A DNA stretch of 64,000 nt, taken from the NCBI GenBank assembly GCA_958510875.1, contig OY294068.1, forward strand, positions 75,246,633 through 75,310,632, written 5' to 3'. The notes under the pieces are model-generated. The model was not told the origin of the DNA. It ran no database searches and saw nothing but the letters and a program-made list of their open reading frames with translations. Numbering within the stretch: position 1 is the first letter of the stretch; each line of letters opens with the position of its first letter. Source of the DNA: Endomychus coccineus. Taxonomy: Eukaryota; Arthropoda; Insecta; Coleoptera; Endomychidae. Of the stretch, positions 11,690-23,690 are shown one piece after another. The translations under genes and the position numbers were made by a program.

Positions 11690-13740
11690 ATGATCTGAAG
11701 CGAATTCAAGAAATTGAAGAACGAGGAATTTGATTTTTTATTTAGAAGTCGTCAACATTCATTAGATCAAGAAACAGACTAAGAAGTTATGATCTGTTCA
11801 ACAACTTAATTGACAATGAATTTATTGCTTGTTTAGTTTGTTGTACATATTTGAACTGACCGAAGAAGAATCGTGTCATAAAACGAATAGGAAAAGATAT
11901 AGCTCTATTAATCGATGTGTTAGATACTATTATAATAACATCAATTTTTATTCTTTTAAGAACAACTCACTCAAACCATTGCTACAGTCGCTTATTACCT
12001 ACCTTACTGTTTTACGCTTGTGGAAGCTTTTATGTAACTGTAGCAGATTCTGGTAAAATTCATAAATGTACAGCAGCAAAAATAATAAACAACTGCATTA
12101 TCGAGGCTAGGAAATCGAGTCATTTACGAGGGCAAGGTGAAAAATGAAACCAGAAATGATTTATTTGGCCAAAATTTATTTTATTTCTCAACATAATCTT
12201 GTAGCCCGTCCAACGTTATTCTAATTTTTCGATTTATTCCAAATAACACGATTTCGGCAATCCTCCAAATAAGCGTTTGTTTCAGCGATGCCAAATCTCT
12301 TTCCACCGAACCATTTCTTCATGTTTGGAAATAGATAAAAATCGCAGGGGAGCTAATCTGTAGAATATGGTGAATAACGAACCAATTCGTAACGCAATTC
12401 ATGCAATTTTGCCATTGCGACTGCGGACCTGTGCGCCGGTGCGTTGTCCTAGTGGAAGAGCACTTTTTTCTATGCCAAATGCGGCCGCTTTCGCTTCAAA
12501 TCGGCGTCGAATCGATCCAACAGCTCAGCTTTTCAAGGTAATCGATATGGACGATACCGTGTGCATCCCAAAAAACTGTCCCCATGACTTTGTTGGCCGA
12601 TAAGCCCACTTTGGCCATTTTTGACGTCGATTCGCAAGGACAAGTCCACTGTTTCGACTGTTCTTTGATCTCTGGTGTGTTGTGATGGATTCAAGTTTCG
12701 TCCACGGTTACGAAACGGCGCAAAAAGTCCGTCTTTATCGCGCTTGAAACCTCGCCAAACACTCCTTTGAAGTTGTCACAAGGTCGCGCTTCTTGCAACA
12801 GAGAGCAAATGCGGCCTCCATCTCGCAGATAGCATTCTCATATTCAAAAATGTACGCAAAATGTTCCGTACCCGTTCGGTTGAGAGCCCATAGCATCAGT
12901 AATATCGTGCACTTTAACTTGCCGATCGTCCAATATCATACAATGGATTTTACCGACGACTTCTGGCGTTGCAATCTCAATTGGACGACCAGAACGTTCG
13001 GCGTCATTTGTGGTTATACTGCCACAACGAAATTCAGTAAGCCACGTGTGAATCGTTCCAATCAATGGTGAACAAACGATGCTTTGGTTTGCGTAATGTT
13101 TTTTCCACGCGAAAAATAATGTTTAATCAAGACAAAAAATTCACTTTCTTCCATATTCACAAAAATCTTCAAGGTTGCTTGGTTTGGATGGGATGACATG
13201 TGTCTGGAAATTTTTATGCGTTCTAGTTAAAAATGGTACATCACAAATGTCACATGATATTTTCCATTGTGGTGTCATCTGTTTTGTTTTTCAGAGACTT
13301 TTCCCTTTGCCCTCGTATTTACCTGAAACAGCATATGAGAAAGCAAAAATTATGCGAGGTTTCTATAATTTTGCTAGATTTCCACGAGTATTGGGAGCTG
13401 TTGATGAAACACAAATTAGAATTCATCAATCACCAGGTAAATGGAACTAAATTAAATGTAAAAAAAAATAATTTTCATTCCAACAGGACTCTATTAGTAA
13501 AGAGTTTCAGATACCGTAGAGGATATTTTTCTATTATTGTACAAGTTGTTGCTGAAAACTATATACGTGACATTGTAGCACGTTGGCCTGGTTCAGTCCA
13601 TGACAGCAACATATTTAATAATTCAATGATTCGAATGAGATTTGAGGATAATGAAATGGGAAATGGAATTCTTTCAGGTGATAGTGGATATCCTGTACGA
13701 TCTTACATGATAACTAATAATTAATACGTGTAGTAAAAAA
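11690..13740 (+). pseudogene. PIF/Harbinger transposase, split by mariner B
   Basis: Coding pieces run from about 11690 (KRIQEIEERGI) through NNSLKPLLQSLIT and FYACGSFYVTVADSG (about 11960-12060). They stop at 12126, where mariner B begins. They resume at 13319 with LPETAYEKAK, FPRVLGAVDETQIRIH (first catalytic Asp), DIVARWPGSVHDSNIF (second) and LSGDSGYP. These are hallmarks of HARBI1-like DDE_4 transposases. Removing mariner B and one TA joins KSSHL to PETAYEKAK in frame. Stops and frameshifts elsewhere show the copy was already decaying or decayed later. Confidence 0.85.
12127..13316 (-). mobile_element. Mariner element B
   Basis: This copy is the same family as 2724-5523. Its inverted CGAGGGCAA ends are flanked by TA at 12125-12126 and 13317-13318, with a total length of 1190 bp. 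The minus strand keeps the N-terminal HTH segment TIHTWLTEFRCG, NDAERSGRPIEIATPEVVGK and ILDDRQVKVHDI, and the second catalytic motif as FH-stop-DNAPAHR near 12433-12468. Stops and frameshifts break the transposase. Confidence 0.9.
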
Positions 13741-15359
13741 AAATGTTACTATGTCACAAGCGGACCTCAAATAAATAATGTATATGTTTTCTCACATATA
13801 TATGCAAAAAAAGTCATATCTATACTCTAAGAACAATATTATAGTGATAAAATCCTATTATTATACAATAAAGGTGGGAAATCTGCGCGCGCATATATAT
13901 ATATATGCCGTAAATGGGTAAATGGCCAAGAAATGGACTAATCTTATAAAACAAGTTATAACACGTCAAACTGTATAAAATAACCTTCAATTTGAGCCCA
14001 AAAAAAGTACTCTGCGATTTGTTGGCCGTAATTGGGGGCATCTTCAAAATTTGGGCCAAATCTCCCAAATTTGGATTTTTATCAAAACTATTGGATATTT
14101 CAACTTCATCTTTGGATCACTTATTATAGTCACCATGATCTCTGAATTTTCATCCAATTTGGTGAAGATTTGATCGAAATAGCCCAATTTTAATTTTTAC
14201 CCCGAAGAACGTATATATATATATATATACATCTATACGTCGTACTCGAGCCATTGCCTTTTAATAGGCCACCCCAGACCCACCAAATAAATTATTGTTA
14301 TCGACAAGCCAGTAAGAGTTGTTTTCTCAACATCATTCAAGGAACCATTTGCCATTGAGAGGGGTAAAGGAAGACTAAAAAAAATTATTGCACGTCATAA
14401 TATAAACGTACTCAAGCCATTACTGTATAACCGTTTTGTCGAACCAAATATATACATTATTCGACATCATACCGATGAATACACACCCTGCAGTGTTGCC
14501 AAGCAGGAATTATAACTACTATTCAAATATCGTTGTTATACTAACAAACTTTTCAAGTGCCGGTCATTTCACTTATTCAATTGAATATATGCATTCTAAT
14601 TACTCATCCAATTATGAATATTAATAAATTTCATTTATTTCATAGATGAACATATTTCACTTCATTTTACGTATACAATAGTATTTGTATATATAAAATG
14701 GAGTGAAATATGTTTATCTATGAAATAAATGAAATGAAATGAATAAATATTCATAATTGGACGAGTTCCAGAAAAGCAAGTTTAAAATTTATTGGTAGTA
14801 CCTAATAATGGAGAATTGTTGTAGTTTCATAAATTCTCATACACTTGCTTTTGAATATACGAATGGTTTTTCTCAAATACGAATTATTAAAACTACATCC
14901 TATTCTGAAGATAAATCCAATTTGCTAATTAATTTTGATTCACTTTCCAGAAATCAAAATTTCTTCAATAGAAGAAACAAATATTTATATCATATATTTT
15001 TATAGAATAAAATGAGTGAAGGTATGTGATGGCAAGTGAAGTTAGTTTGATCTATGCCGAAGGGGTACATAGTTGGATCACGTTCCTTTGTAGCGTACTA
15101 GTGATCCGATAATCGACCGAATTCGCTTGCGTGTGCGTTCGGTAAGCAAATGAGCTCGGATGACGAATGTTCGTCGATTACACATATTGTGATATATGAA
15201 ATTTTGTTTCCATTCCCTCATTCCATCAATATCTGCAGCAATCGTGATATCTCAAATGGAGTCATTTTCATCTTTAGATATTAACAGACTTTCCTCGATT
15301 TTTCTTATTAATTCTAGGTCATCTTTTACAATTATAGAGATGAGATAATAAACTATTAT
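13741..15359. other. CNOT10 intron, low-complexity AT sequence
   Basis: No coding family was recognised. It holds short AT dinucleotide runs (about 13897-13909 and 14213-14230) and one clear hairpin (14608-14760). Sequence from 14230 to 14480 looks repeat-like, but I cannot classify it. Confidence 0.5.
14608..14760. repeat. Short hairpin / inverted repeat
   Basis: CCAATTATGAATATT at 14608 is mirrored by AATATTCATAATTGG ending at 14760. The arms of about 70 bp match with few gaps around a loop near 14685. It may be a small MITE remnant or a structured fragment. No target duplication was identified. Confidence 0.8.
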
Positions 15360-15591
15360 GAAATTAGTCGCATATTTCAAATAATGTACGTTCGTAAAAC
15401 TTTGTAGTTTGGTTCATAACAGGATACATAGAAATAGAATAGTCCCGAACAATCATTATTTAGATTTAGGAATCTCATATTATAAGGACTATTTAGTAAT
15501 TTACTAAATCATTGCAATTACTATCAGAAAAAGACCACTTTAGGAACAGGTTATTTATTAATTGAAAAAAAAATCAAACATATTTACATGT

Positions 15592-15830
15592 TTATTTCAT
15601 TCGGTATGTATTAAATACAAGTGTTTTCACCCTAACCCAGTCAGACTCTTGTAACCCAGGTATGGTCTTAATAGCGACTATGCACTCCGTTTTTTTGGGT
15701 GCTATCTTCTTATTGACGTGACTTCTAAATTTCTTCAGGACAAGTTTTTTCTGCTCTGGAAGCCATTTCACCCTTGTTGAGCTAGTATGTTCTTTCATTG
15801 CTACTTCTATTTCAATATTTTTTTGATGAC
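15592..15830 (-). CDS. Tyrosine-recombinase-like protein, exon 4 (C-terminal)
   Basis: The last exon begins after a caaaatccag acceptor with GHQKNIEIEVAMKEH and ends LVFNTYRMK at a TAA (15592-15594). It encodes a basic, tryptophan-containing domain: VKWLPEQKKLVLKKFRSHV, then APKKTECIVAIKTIPGLQ, then SDWVRVKTLV. This resembles the short SANT/Myb-like tail seen after the recombinase domain in related animal proteins. An AATAAA hexamer lies about 35 bp downstream (15554-15559 on the minus strand). The four exons sum to 2331 bp, exactly 777 codons with the stop. Confidence 0.8.
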
Positions 15831-16229
15831 CTGGATTTTGAAAATATCAAATATTCATCTATTATTGATATCAATGTAAATGTAAGTTATATACCCTCAG
15901 AATTAATATAAACTCGATTATAATTTCAAATTTTATATTATTTCAATTCGAACTGAGCAATGTTTCTCAGCATAGTTTCATGTAATTAAGATCTCTGCTT
16001 TTCAGTATAGCTTTGTGAATGGAAAATATACTCAAAAATCTACCAATTTTATTGGTTTCTATGGAAAGAGCAGTCATCTTGTTCTTGAGAAATTAGAATA
16101 GTAGTTATAAGTTTTCTAGGTAGAAGTTTTCAATATTACTCAACCATAATTTGAATGAGACAAGTATATGAAGCCCCCAGATACTGCACTAGATCAATTT
16201 AGATACGCTATAAAAATATGTCTGATTAC

Positions 16230-16399
16230 CTGTTCCGGTAGGCTGCTGCTCGTAAGATTCTACTGCCTCTTCCTCTAACTCTTCATCATCTAATTGTATC
16301 TCATCAAGGCTTTTCCCTTTAAATTCGGCACCTTTACCACTTTCTAGCAGAAGTAACAGCTTAGCTACTTTAGCTTTTTGGTACGTACTTTCAGTCAAT
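16230..16399 (-). CDS. Tyrosine-recombinase-like protein, exon 3
   Basis: This 170-bp exon lies between a ttattttcag acceptor and a gtaatc donor. It continues the catalytic domain just past the nucleophile: LTESTYQKAKVAKLLLLLES. An acidic stretch follows, rich in D and E (DEIQLDDEELEEEAVE). The acidic linker separates the recombinase domain from the basic exon-4 tail. Phases match exons 2 and 4. Confidence 0.85.
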
Positions 16400-16529
16400 C
16401 TGAAAATAAAATTCCTTGGAATATCAATCAATCAAAATGGAATAATAATAAAAAATAGTAAGACTGTGATATGATAATACATTGGAATCTATTCTGAAAT
16501 TTAGTAAATATTCAATTGCTGGAAGATAC

Positions 16530-18136
16530 CTATAGAACTCCATGTGTGTTTTTTCTGTATGACCCATGAACTTTGCCACTTGATGCAGTTCGTCTTTTTC
16601 AAAACACATCAATTGCAGTATGGTTGCTATTTGCTTCCTAAATCTAGTGCTCGTTAAAAGTTGGGGCTGTTGAGCACCACATTCCGTAGCCAGTTTTTGA
16701 ACTACAGATGTTCCCGAAATCCATCTTCTTGAACCTGATGTGGCAAAAACGTATTTATTGTCCTTTGGTACTAAGCTGGTTGTGTTGCGAATTTGTATAA
16801 TGAGGTCAGTATATTTCTGAGTTTTTTTTGTGAAGAGGATTGGAACAGGTTTCGAACCTTTCCCAAATACAACAACTCTTTTAAACATTTTACACAACGT
16901 TTTCTCATAGCCCGATAAGCAATCTAAAATTTCCTGTTGATTACAAATGTCTTCTGGAGGTCCCTTGTAAGTCATAATTTCTAGAAATTGTATCTCGCCA
17001 ATTCTTCGCCGATTAAATAATAGCAGCAAAGCAAACGTACATTTTATTAATGTGTTGTAACTGGCTTCAAAATCATGATTCTTCGATATGTCATCACAAG
17101 CTTTTTCAGCCAGTGTAGAAGTGTAGTTATTGAACAGGGCAACATCTTCAGTAGTGGGTAACAATTTTGGTGTAAGGGATTTTTTCTCGTTCAAGATCTT
17201 GTTAGCTAGGCTCCCAATATCATTGCTCCAGTGAGATTGAATCATTTCAAACAACTGAGAAATTTCCGTTTTTTTCTCTTCTCTATTTTTTACATGGCCT
17301 ATTAGATGTTCTTTCAACGTAATTGCTTTCTTTGCAATTTGACACATCCTTTTCAGATCAGTACCAAATTGGAGCGCTACAGAAGGGCTTTTGAACGATA
17401 AAGAGCTGGCATCATACCCAGAAATTATTTTGGTAGCCGCTATGATATAGTTATACATTTCTGGCCGTAAAACCTCCAAAATATTCAATGCAGTAGTGGA
17501 ATCTCTCATTACGATTATGAATTTGGCCATTCCACGCATTTTTCGAGAAACAACTGCATGCATTTGCTTTCTTTTATGTTTCCCCAGTAAAGATTCACCA
17601 TAAAGACGAATCAATGGATCAGTCTTAGCAACCAATCCAACATTGTCTGCTCTCATTATCTTGAAAACTTCAGATAGGCGACTTTTGTTTATAAAACTTC
17701 CAAGTAAACCGGTGGAGACTAAAAATGTTTGTGCTTCCGAACGATGTGCAACGTTCTTACTTGTGTCTTCTCCACTTCCTCTACAGTGTTTTCTATGCCT
17801 CCATAGATAAGAACTTTTGATTAATCCAAAACAATGTACACAAGTTGAATAATTTATCGTATTTACTTCTTCTTTACTGATCCCCACAGGTTTTCTGACT
17901 GGTTTTAATATGTTTTTTCCCTTCTGTAATAAGAAATTACCCTTTCTTCTCAGAATAATTATTGCATTTCTTCTAACCAAGCTTTTTGGTGGAAATTCCT
18001 CTAGTTTTTTGACTTCCTCTTCATCAGAATGGTTTCTAATTAAATGTCTTGAAAAATGCCCAACTTCTTCGAAACAAAAAGGGCACAAGTATTTCTTGAT
18101 GCTTTTGGTTTTTGAATTTGAGAAAATTTCGTCAAG
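16530..18136 (-). CDS. Tyrosine-recombinase-like zinc-finger protein, exon 2
   Basis: This large exon is open for 1607 bp. N-terminally it has a C2H2 finger (CPFCFEEVGHFSRHLIRNH) and a second Cys/His motif (CVHCFGLIKSSYLWRHRKHC). A long helical region follows. The C-terminal third fits the tyrosine recombinase catalytic core: box I arginine in LFNRRRIGEIQFL (about 17000), the beta-hairpin lysine in VVFGKGSKPVPIL (about 16850), box II in TSTRFRKQIATIL (about 16640), and box III in FMGHTEKTHMEFYR, where GH and the terminal Tyr fit the second His and the nucleophile (16530-16568). The usual first histidine of box II (HxxR) is Thr here. Crypton transposons encode such recombinases, and several animal genes derive from them. 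Whether this is a mobile Crypton-like copy or a domesticated gene is open. Confidence 0.85.
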
Positions 18137-18297
18137 CTGAAAAAATATCCGCTGTAGATGGAAATAGAAGAAATGATGGAAGGATATCAAAAGGACAATA
18201 ATGGGTATAATTGCAATCAAACTTCTAACATATTACAGAAGAACTCAGAAATAGGATAGGACAGATTTAGTGGCTATTGAATTGCTGAGTAATTTAC

Positions 18298-18612
18298 CTT
18301 GAAATTATTTTCCGGGCCCACGGCAGGAATTTTTGATATAATTTCATCTGGAATCAGTTCTGCGGAAGTACTTGCTTCCGGACTATTCAAAAGTGATCCA
18401 TTCGGGCATGAATCAGTTCCCGAAGACGTTCGATGCACAATTGAAGGTAAGTATTCACTTCCTGAAGTCACAGATTCTTCGAAACTGGAATCCTTTCGTG
18501 ACTCAACTGTTTCATCATTTTGATAAGCTACCGTTTCCGGTGTAGCGGTCGTGAAACTTTCAAAGTAATAATCAACTTTTTTGAGGAATGTCAGCGCAGG
18601 CGTTTCATTTTG
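18298..18612 (-). CDS. Tyrosine-recombinase-like protein, exon 1'
   Basis: This 315-bp exon has a cgttatag acceptor and a gtaaat donor, both in phase 0. It encodes QNETPALTFLKKVDYYFESF, followed by a serine/threonine/glutamate-rich, apparently disordered stretch ending VGPENNFK. There is no methionine near its start, so an upstream exon must supply the initiator. The matching exon is recognisable in the decayed copy at 20853-21143. Confidence 0.75.
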
Positions 18613-19601
18613 CTATAACGAAAATTGACGATATTATAAGTGACTGAATTTTTATGTTCTTTTTCTATTCAACAGATACAAAATAACACATAAAAACAGA
18701 AAAGCGTGTTCATTTCGAAGTGAAAAATTATATCGAAAGTGTCTTACGCTGAATTGAATTTCTGATTTTTCCAAATTATTTATTTCAAAAATATTGTGAT
18801 CACATTCAGTGGAATAATGACAAATTGATAATTAACAACAACTAACAAATGTATTTTTTGTATATGTATTTCAGATATATATTTCGACAACTATTATCTT
18901 GCCATTTTTACTGAAAACCTAAAAAAAACGATAATAAAGAGGTAAGATTATCTAAACAATATTTAAAATAATAAATGCCAGTAATCTGGACATATAGTCT
19001 CTTTCGGATATGTTCTCTAAATAGTGGATAAAGTGGAATTTCTGTCAATTTACAGAGAATAAGAAATTTTTAAAAAACAGATGACGAAAAATTAAATCAA
19101 ACATGGAAGACATAAAAATTATGAGAGTAACCCAACAAAAGAACTTCTATCAAATAATATAACCAATTGATTTACTTTAATTTTTAATTCTTTCCCTATT
19201 TTTCACTTACTTCTTTTTATATTTTTGACATCTTCGGGAATAAATACAGCTCAGAGTGATTATTTTGAGAAATGAGAATGGAACAATATAACAAAATTAC
19301 ACTCATTAATCATTTTATTTATTGTCAGATCAATTCAAACTTTAGTTATTGTATTCTTTAGGGGAAGGCAATAGTTGTCGGAATACGTTTCTGGGATACA
19401 AAATTTTTCGAATTTTCCTCTGGGACAATAATTTTATTGCTATTTTATGTCAAAAATACCTTGTTGATGGTGGTGTGACTTTGTGCTTTCACACTCAATA
19501 TACGGAAAATATTCAAAAGATATTATACATCTTCTACTTACCACGAAATTAGTTGTATTTATATTTCCAGATATGAATTCTTTGCAACATTCAATTTCTT
19601 C

Positions 19602-20000
19602 TTATTTTAATTCTATAGACGGAGACTCATTATTTTCAACGTTATTTCTAGACATAGATTCTTTGAATTCAGCAATAGTACATTTGTCTTTATTGAATTG
19701 TATAGATCCACATTCAGAGCTTATTGAAGGGCTTAAATACTGCTTGAAGAGCAGATCTGTTCCATTCTTTTGAATTCCTAAAGTAAACCCGGTATTATTA
19801 GTTACATATTGCTGATTGACATCTAACAAATAGCTACATAAGCTGATATCTATAGAAATTGACTTACCTCCTTCAGAAGGCTCAATTAAAGCTATAATTT
19901 TAGCAATGTGACTCAATATACCAAGACAAATACACAAAAGCTCCGAGAGTAAGTAACCAATTCTTATTGTAACTAAAATTCGGAAAATGTTGTACCTCAG
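19602..20000 (-). CDS. Candidate upstream exon of the recombinase gene
   Basis: This minus-strand open frame lies in the palindrome spacer. It begins near 20000 with hydrophobic RILVTIRIGYLLSELLCICL, continues with a serine-rich region and stops at a TAA (19602-19604). If that TAA were sense, the frame would continue 20 codons to a strong donor (gtaagt, about 19543) in phase 0, exactly the phase of exon 1'. The stop may be a mutation, or the real 5' exon may be elsewhere. No ATG opens the frame. Confidence 0.35.
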   Translation of the reverse strand: MRYNIFRILVTIRIGYLLSELLCICLGILSHIAKIIALIEPSEGGKSISIDISLCSYLLDVNQQYVTNNTGFTLGIQKNGTDLLFKQYLSPSISSECGSIQFNKDKCTIAEFKESMSRNNVENNESPSIELK

Positions 20001-20852
20001 ATACGTATTTCGAAAACTACTCCTTCTCGCCTTCTCCTAAAGAACTACAGATTGAATTGATCTGACAATAAATAAACTCATAAATGACAATAATTTTGTT
20101 ACGTTGTTTTATTACATATTTTCTCAAAATGACCAGTGTGAATTGTATTTATTCACGAAGATATAAAAAAATACGTAGTGAATACAAGTGAAAAATGGGG
20201 AAAAATGAAAAAAATTAAAGTAAAACAATTTTAAACGTAACCTCACATCAAAAGAACTATTTCATAATTTTCGCTCCTTGGATCGAACAACATTGAGTTT
20301 TCTTCTGAGTTCTATCCGATCTAACAAAAGTGAACATTAAATAGTAGTTACATTATTTGTAGGATGTCCTTTTGTTACTCTCAAAATTTTCATTGCTTCA
20401 ATTTTTCATTTCATGTTTTACCATTTGTTATTTAAAATTTTTCATTTTTTCTTAAATTGACACCTTCCACTGATATTTTGAGAACATATACGGAAGAAAC
20501 TATATGGCGAGATTACCGGCATCTATTATTATATCATTTTAAATATAGTTTGGATAAGCTTGCTCTTTATTATCGTTTTACTAACTTTTCAATGAAAGAG
20601 GCAAGGCAGTAGTTGTCGTAATATATATCTAGTTATATCAAAAAGCTAATAAATTATCAATTTGTTATCATTTCACTGAATGTGATCACAATATTTTTCG
20701 AATAAATAATCTGGAAATATCAGCAATTCAATTCAGAGTTAGGTACCTTCGTTATAATTTTTTTTCTTCGAAATGAAAATGCTTTTCTATTTTGATGTGT
20801 TACTTTGTTTCTGTTGAATAGAGCCCACTTATGACATCAATTTTCTTTATAG

Positions 20853-23690
20853 CAAAATGAAACGCATTCGCTGGCATTCCTCAAAAAAGTTGATTATTAC
20901 TTTGAGAGTTTAAATTAAAACGGTAGCTTATCAAAATGTTGGAACAGTTGAGTGACGAAAGGATTCCAGTCTCGAAGAATCTGTCACTTCAGGAAGTGAA
21001 TACTTGTCCTCAATTGAGCATCGAACGTCTTCGGGAACTGCGAATGGATCGTTTTTTAATATTCCGGAAGCAAGTATTTTCGCAGAACTGATTCTAAAAG
21101 AATATCAGAAATTTGTGCCCTGGGCCCGGAAAATAATTTCAATGTAAATTACTTAACAATTCAATAGCCACTAAGACTGTCTCATCTTATTTCCCGGTTC
21201 TTCTGTAATATGTTAGTAGTTGTATTGCAATTATAGCTATTGTTGTCCTTTTGATACCCTTCATTGCTCATCACTCGTTCAACTTTATATCTTGACTTGG
21301 GTCCTTTATATTCCGAAGAAGGTGGGTATTTTCCAATACAATCAATCGGAAATCATTCTGATGAAAAGGAAGTCAAAAAACTAAAGGAATTTCCATCAAA
21401 GGGCCTGGTTAGAAGAAATGCAATAATTATTCTGAAAAGAAAAGGAAATTTCTTATTCCAGAAGGAGAAAAATATATTGAAGCCCGTCAGAAAACCTGAG
21501 AGGATCAGTAAAGACAACGTAAATGCGATAAATTATTCAACTTGTGTACATTGTTTTGGATTAATAAAATTATCTAGGATGGCATAGAAAAGACTGTAGA
21601 GGAAGTGGATAAGACGTAAGTAAATACTTTGCACATCGTTCTGAAGACAAACATTTTTAGTCTCCACCAATTTACATGGAAATTTTACAAATATAAATTG
21701 CCCATCTGAAATTTTCAAGATCATGAGAGCAGACAATGTTTGATTGGTTGTCAAAACATACTCATTGATTTGTCTTTATGATGAATCTTTACTGAGGAAA
21801 CATAGAAGAAAGCAAATGTGTACAGTTGTTTCTCGAAAAGTGCGTAGAATGACTAAATTCATAAATGTAATGAGATATTCACCACTGCATTGAATTTGGA
21901 GGTTTTACGGCTAGAAATGTATAATTATATCATAGCGGCGACCAAAATAATATGATTCCAGCTCTATCATTCAAAGACCGTCTGTAGCACTCCAATTTGG
22001 TCTAGAATGTATGTTCCAAATTGGAAAAAAAGCAAATACGGTGAAAAAACTTAGAGAAGAGAAAAAAAAGGAAAATTCTGCCGTGTGAAATAATTCAATC
22101 TCACTGGAGCAATGATATAGGGATCCTCACTCCAAAATTGTTATCCACTTCTAAAGACGTTGCCCTGATCAATAAATACATCTCTGCACTGGCTGAAAAT
22201 ACTTATGATGATATATCGAAACATCACGATGTTGAAGCTTGTTATAACACATTAATAAAATGTACGTTTGCTCTGCTGCTATTATTTGATCGGCGAAGAT
22301 TTGACTTGATACAATTTCTTGAAATTATGACTAGAAGATGTCAGTAATCAACAGGAAATGTTAGATTGTTTATCAGGCTATGAGAAAAATGGTTGAAGGA
22401 GTGGTTGTATTTGGAAATTTTCCAATATTCTTCTCAGAAATAACTCACTGACCTCAATATCAAGATATGCAATACTACCAGTACCAGAAGAAAATAATGA
22501 CATTTTTACTAAATCAGGTTTCTCATGATGCATTTCGGGAACATCTGTAATTCAAAAATTGGCTACGGAATGCGGTGCTCTTTACGAGCACCAGATTCAG
22601 GAAGCAGATAGCTACCATTATATTGCAGTTAATGAGTGTTTAAAAAGACGAACCACATCAAGTGATCAAGTTAGTGGGTCATACTGAAAAAACACATACG
22701 GATTTCCATTGGTATCTTCCAGCAACTGAATATTAACTGAATTTCAGAACAAATTTCAATATATTATTTCATAGTCTAACTATTATTTTTTTCTTATTAT
22801 TCCATTAGGATTGATTATTATTCCAGGGAATTTTATTTTCAGAGTGACAGAAAGTAGCTGTCAAACAGCTAAAGTTGTTAGGCTATTGCTTCTTTTAGAA
22901 TGTGGAAAGGTGCAGAATTTAAATGGAAAGCATTGACGAAATACATTTGGACGATGACGGATTGCAGGAAGACAGGGTACCAGAACGTTACGAGTGCTAG
23001 ATTACAAAATCAGATAATCAGATATATTTTTATAGACATCTGAGATGATGTAGAGCAGTAACTGAGGCTTGCGCATATACTTGTCTCATTCAAATTATGG
23101 GAAACTTTCCGGTTGAGAAGAAATAAATTCTACCTAGAAAAGTTAAACTACTATCCTTGTTTTCTCAAGAACAAGATAACTGCTCTTTCCATAGAAACCA
23201 AGAAAAGTTTGTGGATCTTTGAGGAACATGAATATTTTTGATTCATATTGAGTAATGGAGACATCAATTACATGAAACTATACCGAGAAACTGAGAAACA
23301 TCTGAGTTTGAATTGATATAATCTAAAACTCAATATACTCTACTTTCTTCGAACTTTTAACTGCGTTTATATTAATTCTGGAGGCTTAGAATTTGTAGGC
23401 ATTGATATAAATAAAGATGATTATTTGATATAACCATTTCCTGGTTATCAGAAAAAAAACATTGCCGTAGAAGAAGTGGCAGTTTCGGAAGAAATTGATG
23501 CTATAAATAAATAACAACAAGCAAATATACTTCTTTAAAAAGGGTGAAATGGCTTTCAGACTAGTTTTTTAGAAGTCGCATCAATAAGAGACAGCACCTA
23601 AAAATTGGCAATTAAGAGCACCTGACTTGCAGGAGTCTCATTGGTCTAGAGTCAAAACGCTAATATTTAATACTTACCTTATGAAATAAA
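20853..23690 (+). pseudogene. Decayed inverted copy of the recombinase gene
   Basis: All four exons of the minus-strand gene can be followed here in order on the plus strand. Exon 1' is at 20853-21143. The zinc-finger part is near 21330-21600 (NHSDEKEVKKLKEFPSKGLV and CVHCFGLIK). The box I region is near 22250 (TFALLLLFDRRRFDLIQFLE). The nucleophile region is near 22680 (VGHTEKTHTDFHWY-like, with the Phe-Tyr-Arg motif altered). The acidic linker is near 22840-23000, and the C-terminal tail ends at 23690 (TYLMK then TAA). Many stops and indels kill it. Confidence 0.9.

Noticed and set aside
17910..18140. Plus-strand frame of 76 codons
   Set aside because: It is the antisense shadow of recombinase exon 2.
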